Shown here piece after piece: positions 1 through 6,372 of a stretch of 10,713 nucleotides of DNA (the first letter of the stretch is position 1; the number at the start of each line of letters is the position of its first letter). Position numbers and translations under genes: made by a program. The notes under the pieces are model-generated. The model saw only the letters and a list, made by a program, of their open reading frames with translations, searched no databases and was not told the DNA's origin. Origin of the DNA: JBAZKV01 sp964443545. GTDB taxonomy: Bacteria; Margulisbacteria; WOR-1; JAKLHX01; JBAZKV01. The DNA lies in the NCBI GenBank assembly GCA_964443545.1, contig CAYUCV010000037.1, positions 1-10,713 on the forward strand. Reading direction: 5' to 3'.

Positions 1-142
1 GCGCCCTACCCAGGTTGCAAACGCTCTGCGGATAATGTATATTCAATTACAATAGAGTAAGAAGGCCGCTTTGTGGCCGAATGCTTTTGAAATTCCTGCA
101 GGAACTTAAGATCAAAATGAAGGTCTTCCCGGGAGTGCTATT
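1..142 (+). other. Upstream segment: possible tail of an unseen gene, then leader of the permease operon
   Basis: This stretch contains no complete gene. Two forward frames run in from the left edge and stop early: one ends in TAG at 53-55 (tail reading ...VANALRIMYIQLQ) and one ends in TAA at 58-60 (tail reading ...DNVYSITIE). Either could be the C-terminus of an upstream gene. A sugar-binding protein would be usual before two MalF/MalG-type permeases, but the fragment is too short to identify or even to fix the frame. Bases 64-78 can form a small hairpin (GGCC arms) without a T tract. A 12-base perfect palindrome lies at 93-104, and a Shine-Dalgarno GGGAG at 131-135 serves the next gene. 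Confidence 0.3.
93..104. repeat. Perfect 12-base palindrome upstream of the permease genes
   Basis: TTCCTGCAGGAA is a perfect palindrome about 40 bases before the GTG start of the first permease. Its length and position would suit an operator for a sugar-responsive repressor, but there is no second copy elsewhere that I can see, and no clear promoter beside it. It may be chance. Confidence 0.25.
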
Positions 143-1078
143 GTGTTCAAAGACTTGCTGGCACAGATAAAAAAATACAGGTTCGCCTACTGGTTTGTCC
201 TTCCGACCTTTCTTGCCATGGTTTCGCTCCATATCTTTCCTGTTGTCCAGGCCTTTTACATGTCCTTTCTTGACCTTAACCAGTTCACCATCTCACAGTA
301 CCTTCTTGCCCCGTTCGTAGGGTTCAAAAATTATGTAGACATTCTATTTAATATGAACAGCCCCATCCACATCGGGTTGTTCGAGTCTATCAGGAACACG
401 GTCATCTATACGCTTGTGGTAACTGTCGGGACCATAGGAGTGGGGATGCTGGTGGCGCTGATGGTGAACCGCAAGTTCCGAGGAAAGAATGTTGTAAGAG
501 CCCTATATCTGTTCCCCTGGGTGGTGCCGACCTATGTTGTGGGTCTTTTGTGGGCGTTCATGTGGCAAAAGGAGATCGGGATCATCAACATGTTCCTGGT
601 GGACTGGCTGCATATACTGCCGGACAAGCCGTTCTGGCTTTTGGGCTCCAACACGCTGTGGGCCATAATGATCCCCACCATCTGGAGGTTTTGGCCGCTT
701 TCCATGCTTATGCTCCTTGCCGGGATGCAGTCTATACCGGATGAGCTTTACGAGGCGGCGGAGATAGACGGGGCCTCGGGATGGAAAAAGTTCTGGAAGA
801 TAACCTTCCCAATGCTTACCCCGGTCTGGGCCATCTTGATACTCTTCAGCCTTATCTCCAACACCTATTCCTTTAACATAGTCATAATGATGTTCGGCTT
901 TGGCGCGGGGTATCCCGGGGAGTGGGGCGACCTGATGATGACCAACATCTTCAGGAACACGTTCCAGCTGTGGTCGTTTGGCACGGGAGCGGCGGCCTCG
1001 GTCCTGCTTATGATAGTCATGATAGCCATAGTAAATGTCTGGTTCAAGTTCTATAAAAAGTCCGAAGAGATGATGTAA
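143..1078 (+). CDS. MalF/UgpA-type ABC sugar transporter permease
   Basis: Inner-membrane permease of a binding-protein-dependent ABC importer for sugars or oligosaccharides (carbohydrate uptake CUT1 type). The 311 residues match the usual length of short MalF/LacF/UgpA-like subunits. Hydrophobic segments consistent with six membrane helices lie near residues 13-34, 84-107, 117-140, 168-192, 222-245 and 281-303. The EAA loop that contacts the ATPase is clear at residues 204-210 (EAAEIDG), followed by the usual G-x(5)-FWKITFPMLTP pattern. The start is GTG, chosen because GGGAG at 131-135 lies seven bases upstream. The stop codon directly abuts the ATG of the second permease, so the two subunits are probably translationally coupled and form a heterodimer. 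The neighbouring GH26 enzymes suggest beta-manno-oligosaccharides as substrate, which is inference. No ATPase gene is present, so a shared one encoded elsewhere is likely. Confidence 0.93.
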   Translation: MFKDLLAQIKKYRFAYWFVLPTFLAMVSLHIFPVVQAFYMSFLDLNQFTISQYLLAPFVGFKNYVDILFNMNSPIHIGLFESIRNTVIYTLVVTVGTIGVGMLVALMVNRKFRGKNVVRALYLFPWVVPTYVVGLLWAFMWQKEIGIINMFLVDWLHILPDKPFWLLGSNTLWAIMIPTIWRFWPLSMLMLLAGMQSIPDELYEAAEIDGASGWKKFWKITFPMLTPVWAILILFSLISNTYSFNIVIMMFGFGAGYPGEWGDLMMTNIFRNTFQLWSFGTGAAASVLLMIVMIAIVNVWFKFYKKSEEMM

Positions 1079-2887
1079 ATGATACGAATTCCCTATTACA
1101 TTAAGCAGAGGATAGTAAAAAGGACCATCGATGTGATAATGGTGGCCTTTCTCATTGTCACCCTTTTCCCGATAGCCTGGATGGTTTTTTCCTCTTTCAA
1201 GAACAACACCGAGATACTGCTTGGCAGGATACCTTTTGGCAGGGCAAGCAATGATGTTATTTCTATGGCTATTGCAAAAGACAAACTGTACCTGCTTACT
1301 TCTGACGGGGGCATTTCAAAATACGATCAGGGCTCCGGCAGGATACTTCAGCATATATCGGTAAAGTCCCTGGCGACCAATTATCTTGCCGACGGGCAGG
1401 ACCTGTGGGCGCTTACGGCCGACAAGGGGCTTGTCAGAATATCAACTCAGGACCTTTCCCGCAGAAAGTCGTTCGATCCAAAACTGGAAGGTATCGATGT
1501 AAATAAAGTTGTTTCAACTTCGCTTGCCAGTGACAGCCACAGGCTCTGGCTCGCTTATGAACAGAGGGGAATAGAAAAGATACTGGAGTTTGACAAAGAA
1601 AGCGGCAAATTTACCAGGGAACTGGAGCTGTCAAAGGCTTTATCCCCGTTCCAGGTATCTTCCCTTATAAAGGACGGTTCTACGCTCTGGGCAGGGACAA
1701 ACAAAGGACTCATCAGGATAGACCTTTCTACCGGCAGGGCATCGGCAGCCGTTGCTTTTGCTCAGGCCGGAATAGATGCTAATGAGATCAGGCATCTTTC
1801 TTCGGGCAGCGGGACCCTGCTCATATCCACCCTGAGCGGTCTTTACGAATTTTCCACCACCACCCTTAGGGCGGTCAAAAAATACGATACAACAAATGGG
1901 TTGCTTTCTAACAGGATAAACAAGGCTTTTTATCAGGGCGGCTCCATCTATGTCCAGAGTAATCTGGGGCTTTCCGTAGTAGACAGGAACTTCGGCAATG
2001 TCAAAAACTACGAGGCTCTGTTTGCTCCTGCCCGGGGTTCACGCGAAAAAGGGTTTATCAACTCGGATGTGTTCTCCATACTCAAGACGGAAAAAGGGCT
2101 TTATCTGGGCACCACGGCGGGCAGGGTCTCTCTTGTTGATGAATCGCTGGGGCAGGTAAAGGGCTCTTTTCTTGTCCCCCAGGGGCATATCCTGGTGCGT
2201 TGGAGGAACTATGTCGACCTTTGGAAAAACATAAACTTTGCCCTCTATCTTAAGAACTCCTTTTTTATCTGCGGCATAACAATGGTCCTTGCCATGATCT
2301 TTGCCACGCTGGCCGCCTACGCGCTGGCCAGATTCGACTTTCCCGGCAGCAAATTCTTCAGCATAGGGGTTCTTGCGACCCAGATGATCCCTTCTATAAT
2401 GTATTTAATACCAATATATATAATGTTCGTACAGTTCGCGCTTTTGACGGGGATCGCTCTAAAGGGTTCCTATGTCGGACTGATACTTATCTATACCGCT
2501 TTCTTTACCCCGTTCTCGATCTGGATACTTAGGGGGTTTTTTGCCGCCATTCCGGTGGAGCTTGAAGAGGCCGCAAGGATAGACGGCTGTTCACCGTTCC
2601 AGGTATTCTGGTATATTGCCCTGCCTTTGGCCCTTCCCGGCATCATTGCCACGGGTATCTATGTTTTTCTTAACGCGTGGGACGAACTTATGTTCGCCTG
2701 GGTGCTTACAGGCGCCGACACAATGACTATCCCGGTCGGGATCAGGCTGTTCGTGGGAAATTATCAGAACCGTTTTGACCTTATGATGGCCGCGGCCACC
2801 GTTGCCACCATCCCGGTCATGATACTGTTCTTTATGCTGCAAAAGCACATAGTAAAAGGCCTTACCGCCGGAGCGGTAAAGGGATAA
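1079..2887 (+). CDS. MalG-type ABC sugar permease with an inserted extracytoplasmic seven-bladed beta-propeller
   Basis: Second permease subunit of the sugar importer, 602 residues instead of about 280. The basic N-terminus and first helix (about 17-38, ending LFPIAWMVFSSFK) are typical MalG. So is everything from about residue 372 (RWRNYVDLWKN, then helices near 391-415, 426-450, 461-485, 516-537 and 567-588), including AAYALARFDFPG at 412-423 and the EAA loop EAARIDG at 497-503. Between them, residues 56-365 form a soluble region of seven repeats with the core pattern LW/LY-x(4-5)-G-L/I. In MalG-type topology this loop faces the periplasm. The reading frame is continuous through both borders, so this is a genuine in-frame insertion and not two genes. 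It starts one base after the previous stop, with no strong Shine-Dalgarno beyond GAAGAGA at 1064-1070, so coupling is likely. The role of the propeller (substrate sensing or docking of the binding protein) is unknown. Confidence 0.92.
   Translation: MIRIPYYIKQRIVKRTIDVIMVAFLIVTLFPIAWMVFSSFKNNTEILLGRIPFGRASNDVISMAIAKDKLYLLTSDGGISKYDQGSGRILQHISVKSLATNYLADGQDLWALTADKGLVRISTQDLSRRKSFDPKLEGIDVNKVVSTSLASDSHRLWLAYEQRGIEKILEFDKESGKFTRELELSKALSPFQVSSLIKDGSTLWAGTNKGLIRIDLSTGRASAAVAFAQAGIDANEIRHLSSGSGTLLISTLSGLYEFSTTTLRAVKKYDTTNGLLSNRINKAFYQGGSIYVQSNLGLSVVDRNFGNVKNYEALFAPARGSREKGFINSDVFSILKTEKGLYLGTTAGRVSLVDESLGQVKGSFLVPQGHILVRWRNYVDLWKNINFALYLKNSFFICGITMVLAMIFATLAAYALARFDFPGSKFFSIGVLATQMIPSIMYLIPIYIMFVQFALLTGIALKGSYVGLILIYTAFFTPFSIWILRGFFAAIPVELEEAARIDGCSPFQVFWYIALPLALPGIIATGIYVFLNAWDELMFAWVLTGADTMTIPVGIRLFVGNYQNRFDLMMAAATVATIPVMILFFMLQKHIVKGLTAGAVKG
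1244..2173 (+). other. Beta-propeller domain inserted in the permease TM1-TM2 loop (region within the CDS)
   Basis: Protein residues 56-365 of the second permease. Seven repeat cores can be read by eye, beginning at residues 70 (LYLLTSDGGI), 109 (LWALTADKGL), 156 (LWLAYEQRGI), 203 (LWAGTNKGLI), 247 (LLISTLSGLY), 290 (IYVQSNLGL) and 341 (LYLGTTAGRV). The spacings are 39-51 residues, normal for propeller blades. The preceding stretch NGLLSNRIN (273-281) resembles the Reg_prop repeat (two-component-regulator propeller, PF07494 type), in which GLSSN-V-x-x-I precedes LW-GT-x-GL. That repeat type makes up the periplasmic sensor of Bacteroidetes hybrid two-component systems. There are no cysteines and no hydrophobic helix inside. 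Family membership is by pattern only. Confidence 0.8.
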
Positions 2888-2890
2888 AGA

Positions 2891-2915
2891 TCCGCCAAAA
2901 AAATGACGGGGCGGA
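2891..2915 (+). repeat. Small intercistronic inverted repeat before the first GH26 gene
   Basis: TCCGCC (2891-2896) can pair with GGCGGA (2910-2915) across a 13-base A-rich loop. It lies between the permease stop and the GH26 ribosome binding site. There is no T tract, so it is not a convincing terminator. It could be an mRNA-processing or stability hairpin that uncouples hydrolase from permease levels, or chance. Confidence 0.25.
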
Positions 2916-2933
2916 AAAAGAAAGGGAGCAATG

Positions 2934-4571
2934 ATGAAAAAGATCCTTCTGGCCGTGATGATACTGGGGATTTCGGTTTCCGGGGTCTGCTTTGGGATGG
3001 GAAGCACTGCTACCGGAGCGGGAGATCAGGTCTATTTTGGTATTTTCCAAGAGGGTGCTCCTGCCAACATGGGAGTTGTAAAAGCGCTCGAGAAAAAGAC
3101 AGGAAAGACCTTTACTTCCGTTATGTGGTACCAGGACTGGAGCAGCCTTTTTAACCCGGACCTTGCCGACAGGGCCATAAAGAGCGGGGCTATCCCCCAC
3201 ATAGTGTGGGAGCCGTGGCTGTGGAGCGATAAGGAAAGGATCAAACTGGACAACATCATAGCGGGAGAATGGGACTCGCACATAAAAGAGTGGGCAAAAG
3301 ACATTAAGGCCTGGGGCAAGCCCGTCTTTTTGAGGTGGGGGCATGAATTCAATATAGAAGGATACCCCTGGTGCACGGTCAACAACCGGCGCAACCCCAA
3401 AAAATATGTGGAAGCCTATAGAAGAGTGGTCAACATCTTTAAGAGAGAGGGCGCTAGGAACGCGAAATTTGTCTGGTGCCCGATGAACGAATCGTGGCCG
3501 CAGGAGCCGTGGAACGAAATAGATAAAGCCTATCCCGGCGACGATTATGTGGATTGGATAGGGCTTGACGGCTATAACTGGGGAACAAGCCGCGAGTGGA
3601 GCAGATGGCTCAGCTTTAAAGAGCTTTTCAGGGATGTGGCCCGCAGCCTCTGGAGAAAACATCCTTCCAAGCCCATTATGATAGCCGAGTTCGGCAGCGC
3701 CTCCAAAGGCGGGGACAAAGCCAAATGGATACTGGAAATAGGGGATGAATTAAAAAAGATGCCCTATATCAAAGCGGTGAACTGGTTTGACGAACTTAAA
3801 GAAACTGACTGGAGGATAGAATCGACCCCGGCAACCCTTGCGGCATTCAAGACGCTCATTAATAACCCGTATTTTGCTTCCTCTTTGTCCGGGTATATGG
3901 AAGTAGGAACACATACAGCTACCGTAAAGAAGCAGAAGGCTAAAGCGGTTTATGCCGACGAAGCACCCGTACTTAACGGCAATCTGTCCAAATGGATGGA
4001 CTGCGACTCTGTCGTTATAAACAAGGCAAGCCAGGTGCATGAGGGCAGCGCTCTATGGAAAGGCCCCCAGGATCTGTCGGGCAGGGTCTACCTAAAGTGG
4101 GACGAAAAGAACCTTTATTTTGCCGCGGACATAAACGACGATAAACCGTTCAACAATTCGAAAAAGAACGGGGACATCTGGAACGGGGATGCGGTAGAGA
4201 TAGTGCTGGGCGCCAGAGAAGGCCTTGACAAGAACAGGGCCAATATGGAAACACAGGATTTTCAGATAGGCGTTTCTGCCGGCAACAACAAGAACGTTCC
4301 TGCTTCGATCTGGATATGGAAGAACAATTCTCCTGCCGAAGGGGCAAAGATCTTTGTCAAGCCCAGGGCCAAAGGCTATATAATAGAGGCTAGCATCCCA
4401 TGGAGCAACCTTGGCGACTTTAAGCCCAGGAACGGAGCAAAAATAGGTTTTGACTGCGCGTTGGACGATGCGGATTCAAGTACAGGCAGACAGGTCCAGA
4501 TGGTATGGAACGGAGACTTTCTTTTCTATAAGGACCCGGGAGTCTGGGGAGAACTGGAGTTCGTAAAATAA
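2934..4571 (+). CDS. Secreted GH26 glycoside hydrolase (beta-mannanase type) with C-terminal CBM9-like domain
   Basis: Predicted retaining endo-beta-1,4-mannanase-type enzyme (GH26, clan GH-A), 545 residues. The N-terminal signal (MKKILLAVMILGISVSG) is Sec-type. A cysteine follows at residue 19, but SGVC has Val at -1, a poor lipobox, so I favour a soluble secreted protein. The catalytic domain spans about 33-315. RWGHEFN carries the acid/base Glu (H137-E138), IAEFGS carries the nucleophile Glu (E252), and IVWEPW and DYVDWIGLDGYNWG are typical GH26 segments. Residues about 337-545 resemble a CBM9-like carbohydrate-binding domain (VYADEAPVLNG..W at the start, then LKWDEKNLYFAADINDD, WNGDAVEIVL and IEASIPW). 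Two adjacent ATGs exist at 2931 and 2934. I chose 2934 because AGGGAG (2923-2928) is then five bases away. Mannan is the likeliest substrate, but GH26 also includes xylanases and glucanases. Confidence 0.9.
   Translation: MKKILLAVMILGISVSGVCFGMGSTATGAGDQVYFGIFQEGAPANMGVVKALEKKTGKTFTSVMWYQDWSSLFNPDLADRAIKSGAIPHIVWEPWLWSDKERIKLDNIIAGEWDSHIKEWAKDIKAWGKPVFLRWGHEFNIEGYPWCTVNNRRNPKKYVEAYRRVVNIFKREGARNAKFVWCPMNESWPQEPWNEIDKAYPGDDYVDWIGLDGYNWGTSREWSRWLSFKELFRDVARSLWRKHPSKPIMIAEFGSASKGGDKAKWILEIGDELKKMPYIKAVNWFDELKETDWRIESTPATLAAFKTLINNPYFASSLSGYMEVGTHTATVKKQKAKAVYADEAPVLNGNLSKWMDCDSVVINKASQVHEGSALWKGPQDLSGRVYLKWDEKNLYFAADINDDKPFNNSKKNGDIWNGDAVEIVLGAREGLDKNRANMETQDFQIGVSAGNNKNVPASIWIWKNNSPAEGAKIFVKPRAKGYIIEASIPWSNLGDFKPRNGAKIGFDCALDDADSSTGRQVQMVWNGDFLFYKDPGVWGELEFVK
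4556..4559 (+). promoter_or_regulatory. Ribosome binding site that points to an ATA start
   Basis: GGAG lies inside the end of the first GH26 gene, eight bases before ATA at 4568. It is the only good Shine-Dalgarno near the start of the second GH26, and its spacing is ideal for a start at 4568. No comparable site precedes the TTG at 4607. Confidence 0.55.
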
Positions 4572-5572
4572 ACTATAAGGCTGCTGTTCTGTGCCTGCTT
4601 CTGGCCTTGTCCCTGGGCTGCGCCAGGATAGAGCAGACCGGAGGAGGGGGTGGCGGGGACGATCCAGTCCCTCAAAAGTTCAGCGGAGACTTTACCGGCT
4701 GCTATACCGGGGCCTTTACGAACGGCAACGATTATATCTCGGGATTTGAAAGCGCCACCGGCAGAAAACTGGCCGTGGTAATGTGGTTCAAGAGCTTTGC
4801 CCAGGATTTCCCAAGCCTTGAATGCAGCCAGGTATGGGCAAGGGGCAGCGTCCCCTGTATAACCTGGGAGCCCTGGAAGGGAAGCGTTCCCGACAGCGAT
4901 TATACCCTTCAAAAGATCGCAGACGGCGAATTTGACGCATATATCTCCAAGTGGGCTCTGGATGCCAAGGCATTTGGGCATCCTTTTTTCCTGCGGTTTG
5001 CCCACGAAATGAACGGCAACTGGTACCCCTGGGACGGAGCTCACAACGGCTTGTCCGAAGCCCCTGCAAAATACATCGCGGCCTGGAAGCATGTCCACGG
5101 CTTGTTCAACGCGGCCGGGGTCCTAAATGTTACCTGGGTTTGGAGCGTTATTTCGGAAAGTGTTCCGGACGAAACCTGGAACTCTATAGGCAATTATTAT
5201 CCCGGTGATGCCTATGTGGACTGGATAGGAATTGACGGCTATAACTGGGGAGGTTCTGCCTGGCAGACATTTGACCAGATCTTTTCTTCGGTTTATTCAC
5301 AGATAAGGTCGAGCTATCCTTTAAAACCGGTGATGATAGGGGAATTTGCCAGCGCTCCTGACGGAGGGGACAAAGCCGCGTGGATAACAGATGCCTTCTC
5401 AAAGATAAAGTCGAATTATTCCGGCATCAAGCTGTTTAACTGGTTCAACATCACCAAGGAGCGCGATTGGACAGTGGCGGACAGCGCTTCCTATGAGACC
5501 GCGTATAAAGCGGCTGTAGCCGAAACATCTTATTTCCTTGATAATGTTGTTTTGCCCTCGGCATCCCATTAA
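4568..5572 (+). CDS. GH26 glycoside hydrolase (beta-mannanase type), predicted lipoprotein with a non-standard start
   Basis: Single-domain GH26 enzyme, about 334 residues, paralogous to the preceding gene but lacking the CBM9-like region. Counting from 4568, HEMNGNWYPW carries the acid/base (H146-E147) and MIGEFAS the nucleophile (E259). ITWEPW and AYVDWIGIDGYNWG are shared with the upstream enzyme. Reading upstream of TTG 4607 in frame gives NYKAAVLCLLLALSLGC, a clear lipoprotein signal ending in lipobox SLGC with Cys18, followed by a polyglycine linker (GGGGGG). No ATG, GTG or TTG exists between the in-frame stop at 4529-4531 and TTG 4607. The ATA at 4568 overlaps the previous stop as ATAA and has GGAG eight bases upstream, so I place the start there. 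A start at TTG 4607 would destroy the signal. Ala at +2 after Cys suggests outer-membrane sorting by E. coli rules. It probably cleaves mannan at the cell surface or in the periplasm. Confidence 0.85.
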   Translation: MNYKAAVLCLLLALSLGCARIEQTGGGGGGDDPVPQKFSGDFTGCYTGAFTNGNDYISGFESATGRKLAVVMWFKSFAQDFPSLECSQVWARGSVPCITWEPWKGSVPDSDYTLQKIADGEFDAYISKWALDAKAFGHPFFLRFAHEMNGNWYPWDGAHNGLSEAPAKYIAAWKHVHGLFNAAGVLNVTWVWSVISESVPDETWNSIGNYYPGDAYVDWIGIDGYNWGGSAWQTFDQIFSSVYSQIRSSYPLKPVMIGEFASAPDGGDKAAWITDAFSKIKSNYSGIKLFNWFNITKERDWTVADSASYETAYKAAVAETSYFLDNVVLPSASH

Positions 5573-5679
5573 AGTGAAATTCACGCAAAACATCTGCGAT
5601 AATACAATAAGCGTCGCTTGCCTTGACGCTCAAAAATGGCGGTGATATAGTCTTAAGCAGCGAGGAGGTGAGGGATACA
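5573..5679. promoter_or_regulatory. Regulatory gap with stacked inverted repeats
   Basis: This is the only sizeable gap inside the window. It holds GTGAA-A-TTCAC (5574-5584, right after the GH26 stop), AAGCG-T-CGCTT (5609-5619), and AGCGTC with a 9-base spacer and GACGCT (5610-5630). The last one overlaps the -35 box of the promoter listed separately. None of these is followed by a T run on the + strand, so I read them as possible operators and not as a terminator for the upstream unit. A weaker second promoter is possible: TTCACG (5580-5585), 17 bases, TACAAT (5603-5608). Confidence 0.45.
5623..5651 (+). promoter_or_regulatory. Sigma70-type promoter with extended -10 for the surface-protein operon
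   Basis: The -35 box TTGACG (5623-5628, five of six consensus bases) is followed by exactly 17 bases and the -10 box TATAGT (5646-5651, five of six). TG at 5643-5644 gives the extended -10 motif. Transcription would begin near 5658, leaving a leader of about 22 bases that contains AGGAGG (5663-5668) before the ATG at 5680. Confidence 0.7.
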
Positions 5680-6348
5680 ATGATCAAGAAAACATGTATA
5701 GGCGTTATTGTGCTGTTTGTGTTTTTGGCTCTTGCTCCTGCCTATGCCGCTGGGCTGTCAAAACTGGTGGACAACTTTGAGAACAACCTGGACCTCAAGA
5801 ACCCGGAATGGTGGGTGTTTGACAGGGTGACCAGGACGGTAGTAAAAAACCCGCCGGCAAGGCCCGGGGACGCTCTGGCCAAGTCCTGCGGAAAGTACTC
5901 ACTTAACATCAAGGGCAACGCCAAAGACTGGTACTGCGGAGGCATCGGCACCTATGTGGGGCTGGACGCTTCTTCATTTACCGGGCTCGAGATGTGCATC
6001 TGGGGCAACGGAGCGGGCAGCGGAAAGCTCAAGATAGAGCTGTATGACGACGACAAAGGCTCGTGGGAGACCAAGTACGACAAGAACTGGATCCCGCTTA
6101 AGGACGACATCTGGGCATATGAGCAGAACGTTGACTGGAGGGGCTGGAAAAAGGTTTACATCCCGTTCTCTAATTTCGCGCTTACGAACCCCAAGAGAGG
6201 CGACGGGAAAAGGAACTTTAACCAGTTGAACGGCTCCGGAGGACTGCTTCAGATACAGATGGTGGTACTGGCAAATTCGGCTGACGGCGAGACCAACATG
6301 AACATAGACAATGTCAAGCTGATCTCGATGATAGACGACGAAGAATAG
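5680..6348 (+). CDS. Secreted stand-alone carbohydrate-binding beta-sandwich protein (CBM11/CIA30-like)
   Basis: 222 residues with a clear Sec signal peptide (MIKK, hydrophobic core, APAYA then AGLS at about residue 23). The mature part reads as a galactose-binding-like jelly roll. It opens with KLVDNFENN, continues with SLNIKGNAKDWYCGGIG and FTGLEMCIWGNG, and closes with the strand pattern MNIDNVKLI (about 207-215), the usual ending of CBM11, CBM30 or CIA30-type domains. Aromatic residues (W44, W45, W84, W108, W129, W137, W145, W153, W156) could line a sugar-binding face. There is no catalytic domain. The start at ATG 5680 is chosen over the longer frame from TTG 5623 because that TTG is part of the promoter and AGGAGG lies just before 5680. 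It is the first gene after the promoter, upstream of the WxL-like trio. Carbohydrate binding is inferred from fold pattern and context. Confidence 0.72.
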   Translation: MIKKTCIGVIVLFVFLALAPAYAAGLSKLVDNFENNLDLKNPEWWVFDRVTRTVVKNPPARPGDALAKSCGKYSLNIKGNAKDWYCGGIGTYVGLDASSFTGLEMCIWGNGAGSGKLKIELYDDDKGSWETKYDKNWIPLKDDIWAYEQNVDWRGWKKVYIPFSNFALTNPKRGDGKRNFNQLNGSGGLLQIQMVVLANSADGETNMNIDNVKLISMIDDEE

Positions 6349-6372
6349 AGGACCAAAAAGAAAGAGGCTTGA

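Noticed and set aside
15..43. Possible promoter TTGCAA-N17-TATATT before the first permease
   Set aside because: The -35 matches only four of six bases, and it lies within what may be the end of an upstream gene. Not strong enough to list.
118..171. ATG at 118 starting a 17-codon frame overlapping the first permease start
   Set aside because: It has no good ribosome binding site, and GGGAG at 131-135 fits the GTG at 143. The peptide has no recognisable features.
2591..3007. Minus-strand frame spanning the permease-GH26 junction
   Set aside because: It is antisense to permease helices and a signal peptide, has low-complexity content, and lacks support.
2862..3662. Long minus-strand open frame of 266 codons opposite the first GH26
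   Set aside because: It lies over a strongly supported GH26 gene with intact catalytic motifs, has no signal or domain pattern, and appears to result from codon bias on the other strand.
4526..5098. Minus-strand open frame of 190 codons opposite the second GH26
   Set aside because: It is entirely antisense to conserved GH26 sequence, with no recognisable protein pattern. It is a shadow frame.
5610..5630. Hairpin AGCGTC...GACGCT as a rho-independent terminator for the GH26 unit
   Set aside because: It is followed by CAAAAATGG on the + strand, with no T tract. It overlaps a near-consensus promoter, so an operator role is more likely.
5623..5679. N-terminal extension of the carbohydrate-binding protein from TTG 5623
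   Set aside because: This TTG is the -35 box, the signal peptide begins cleanly at ATG 5680, and AGGAGG directly precedes that start.
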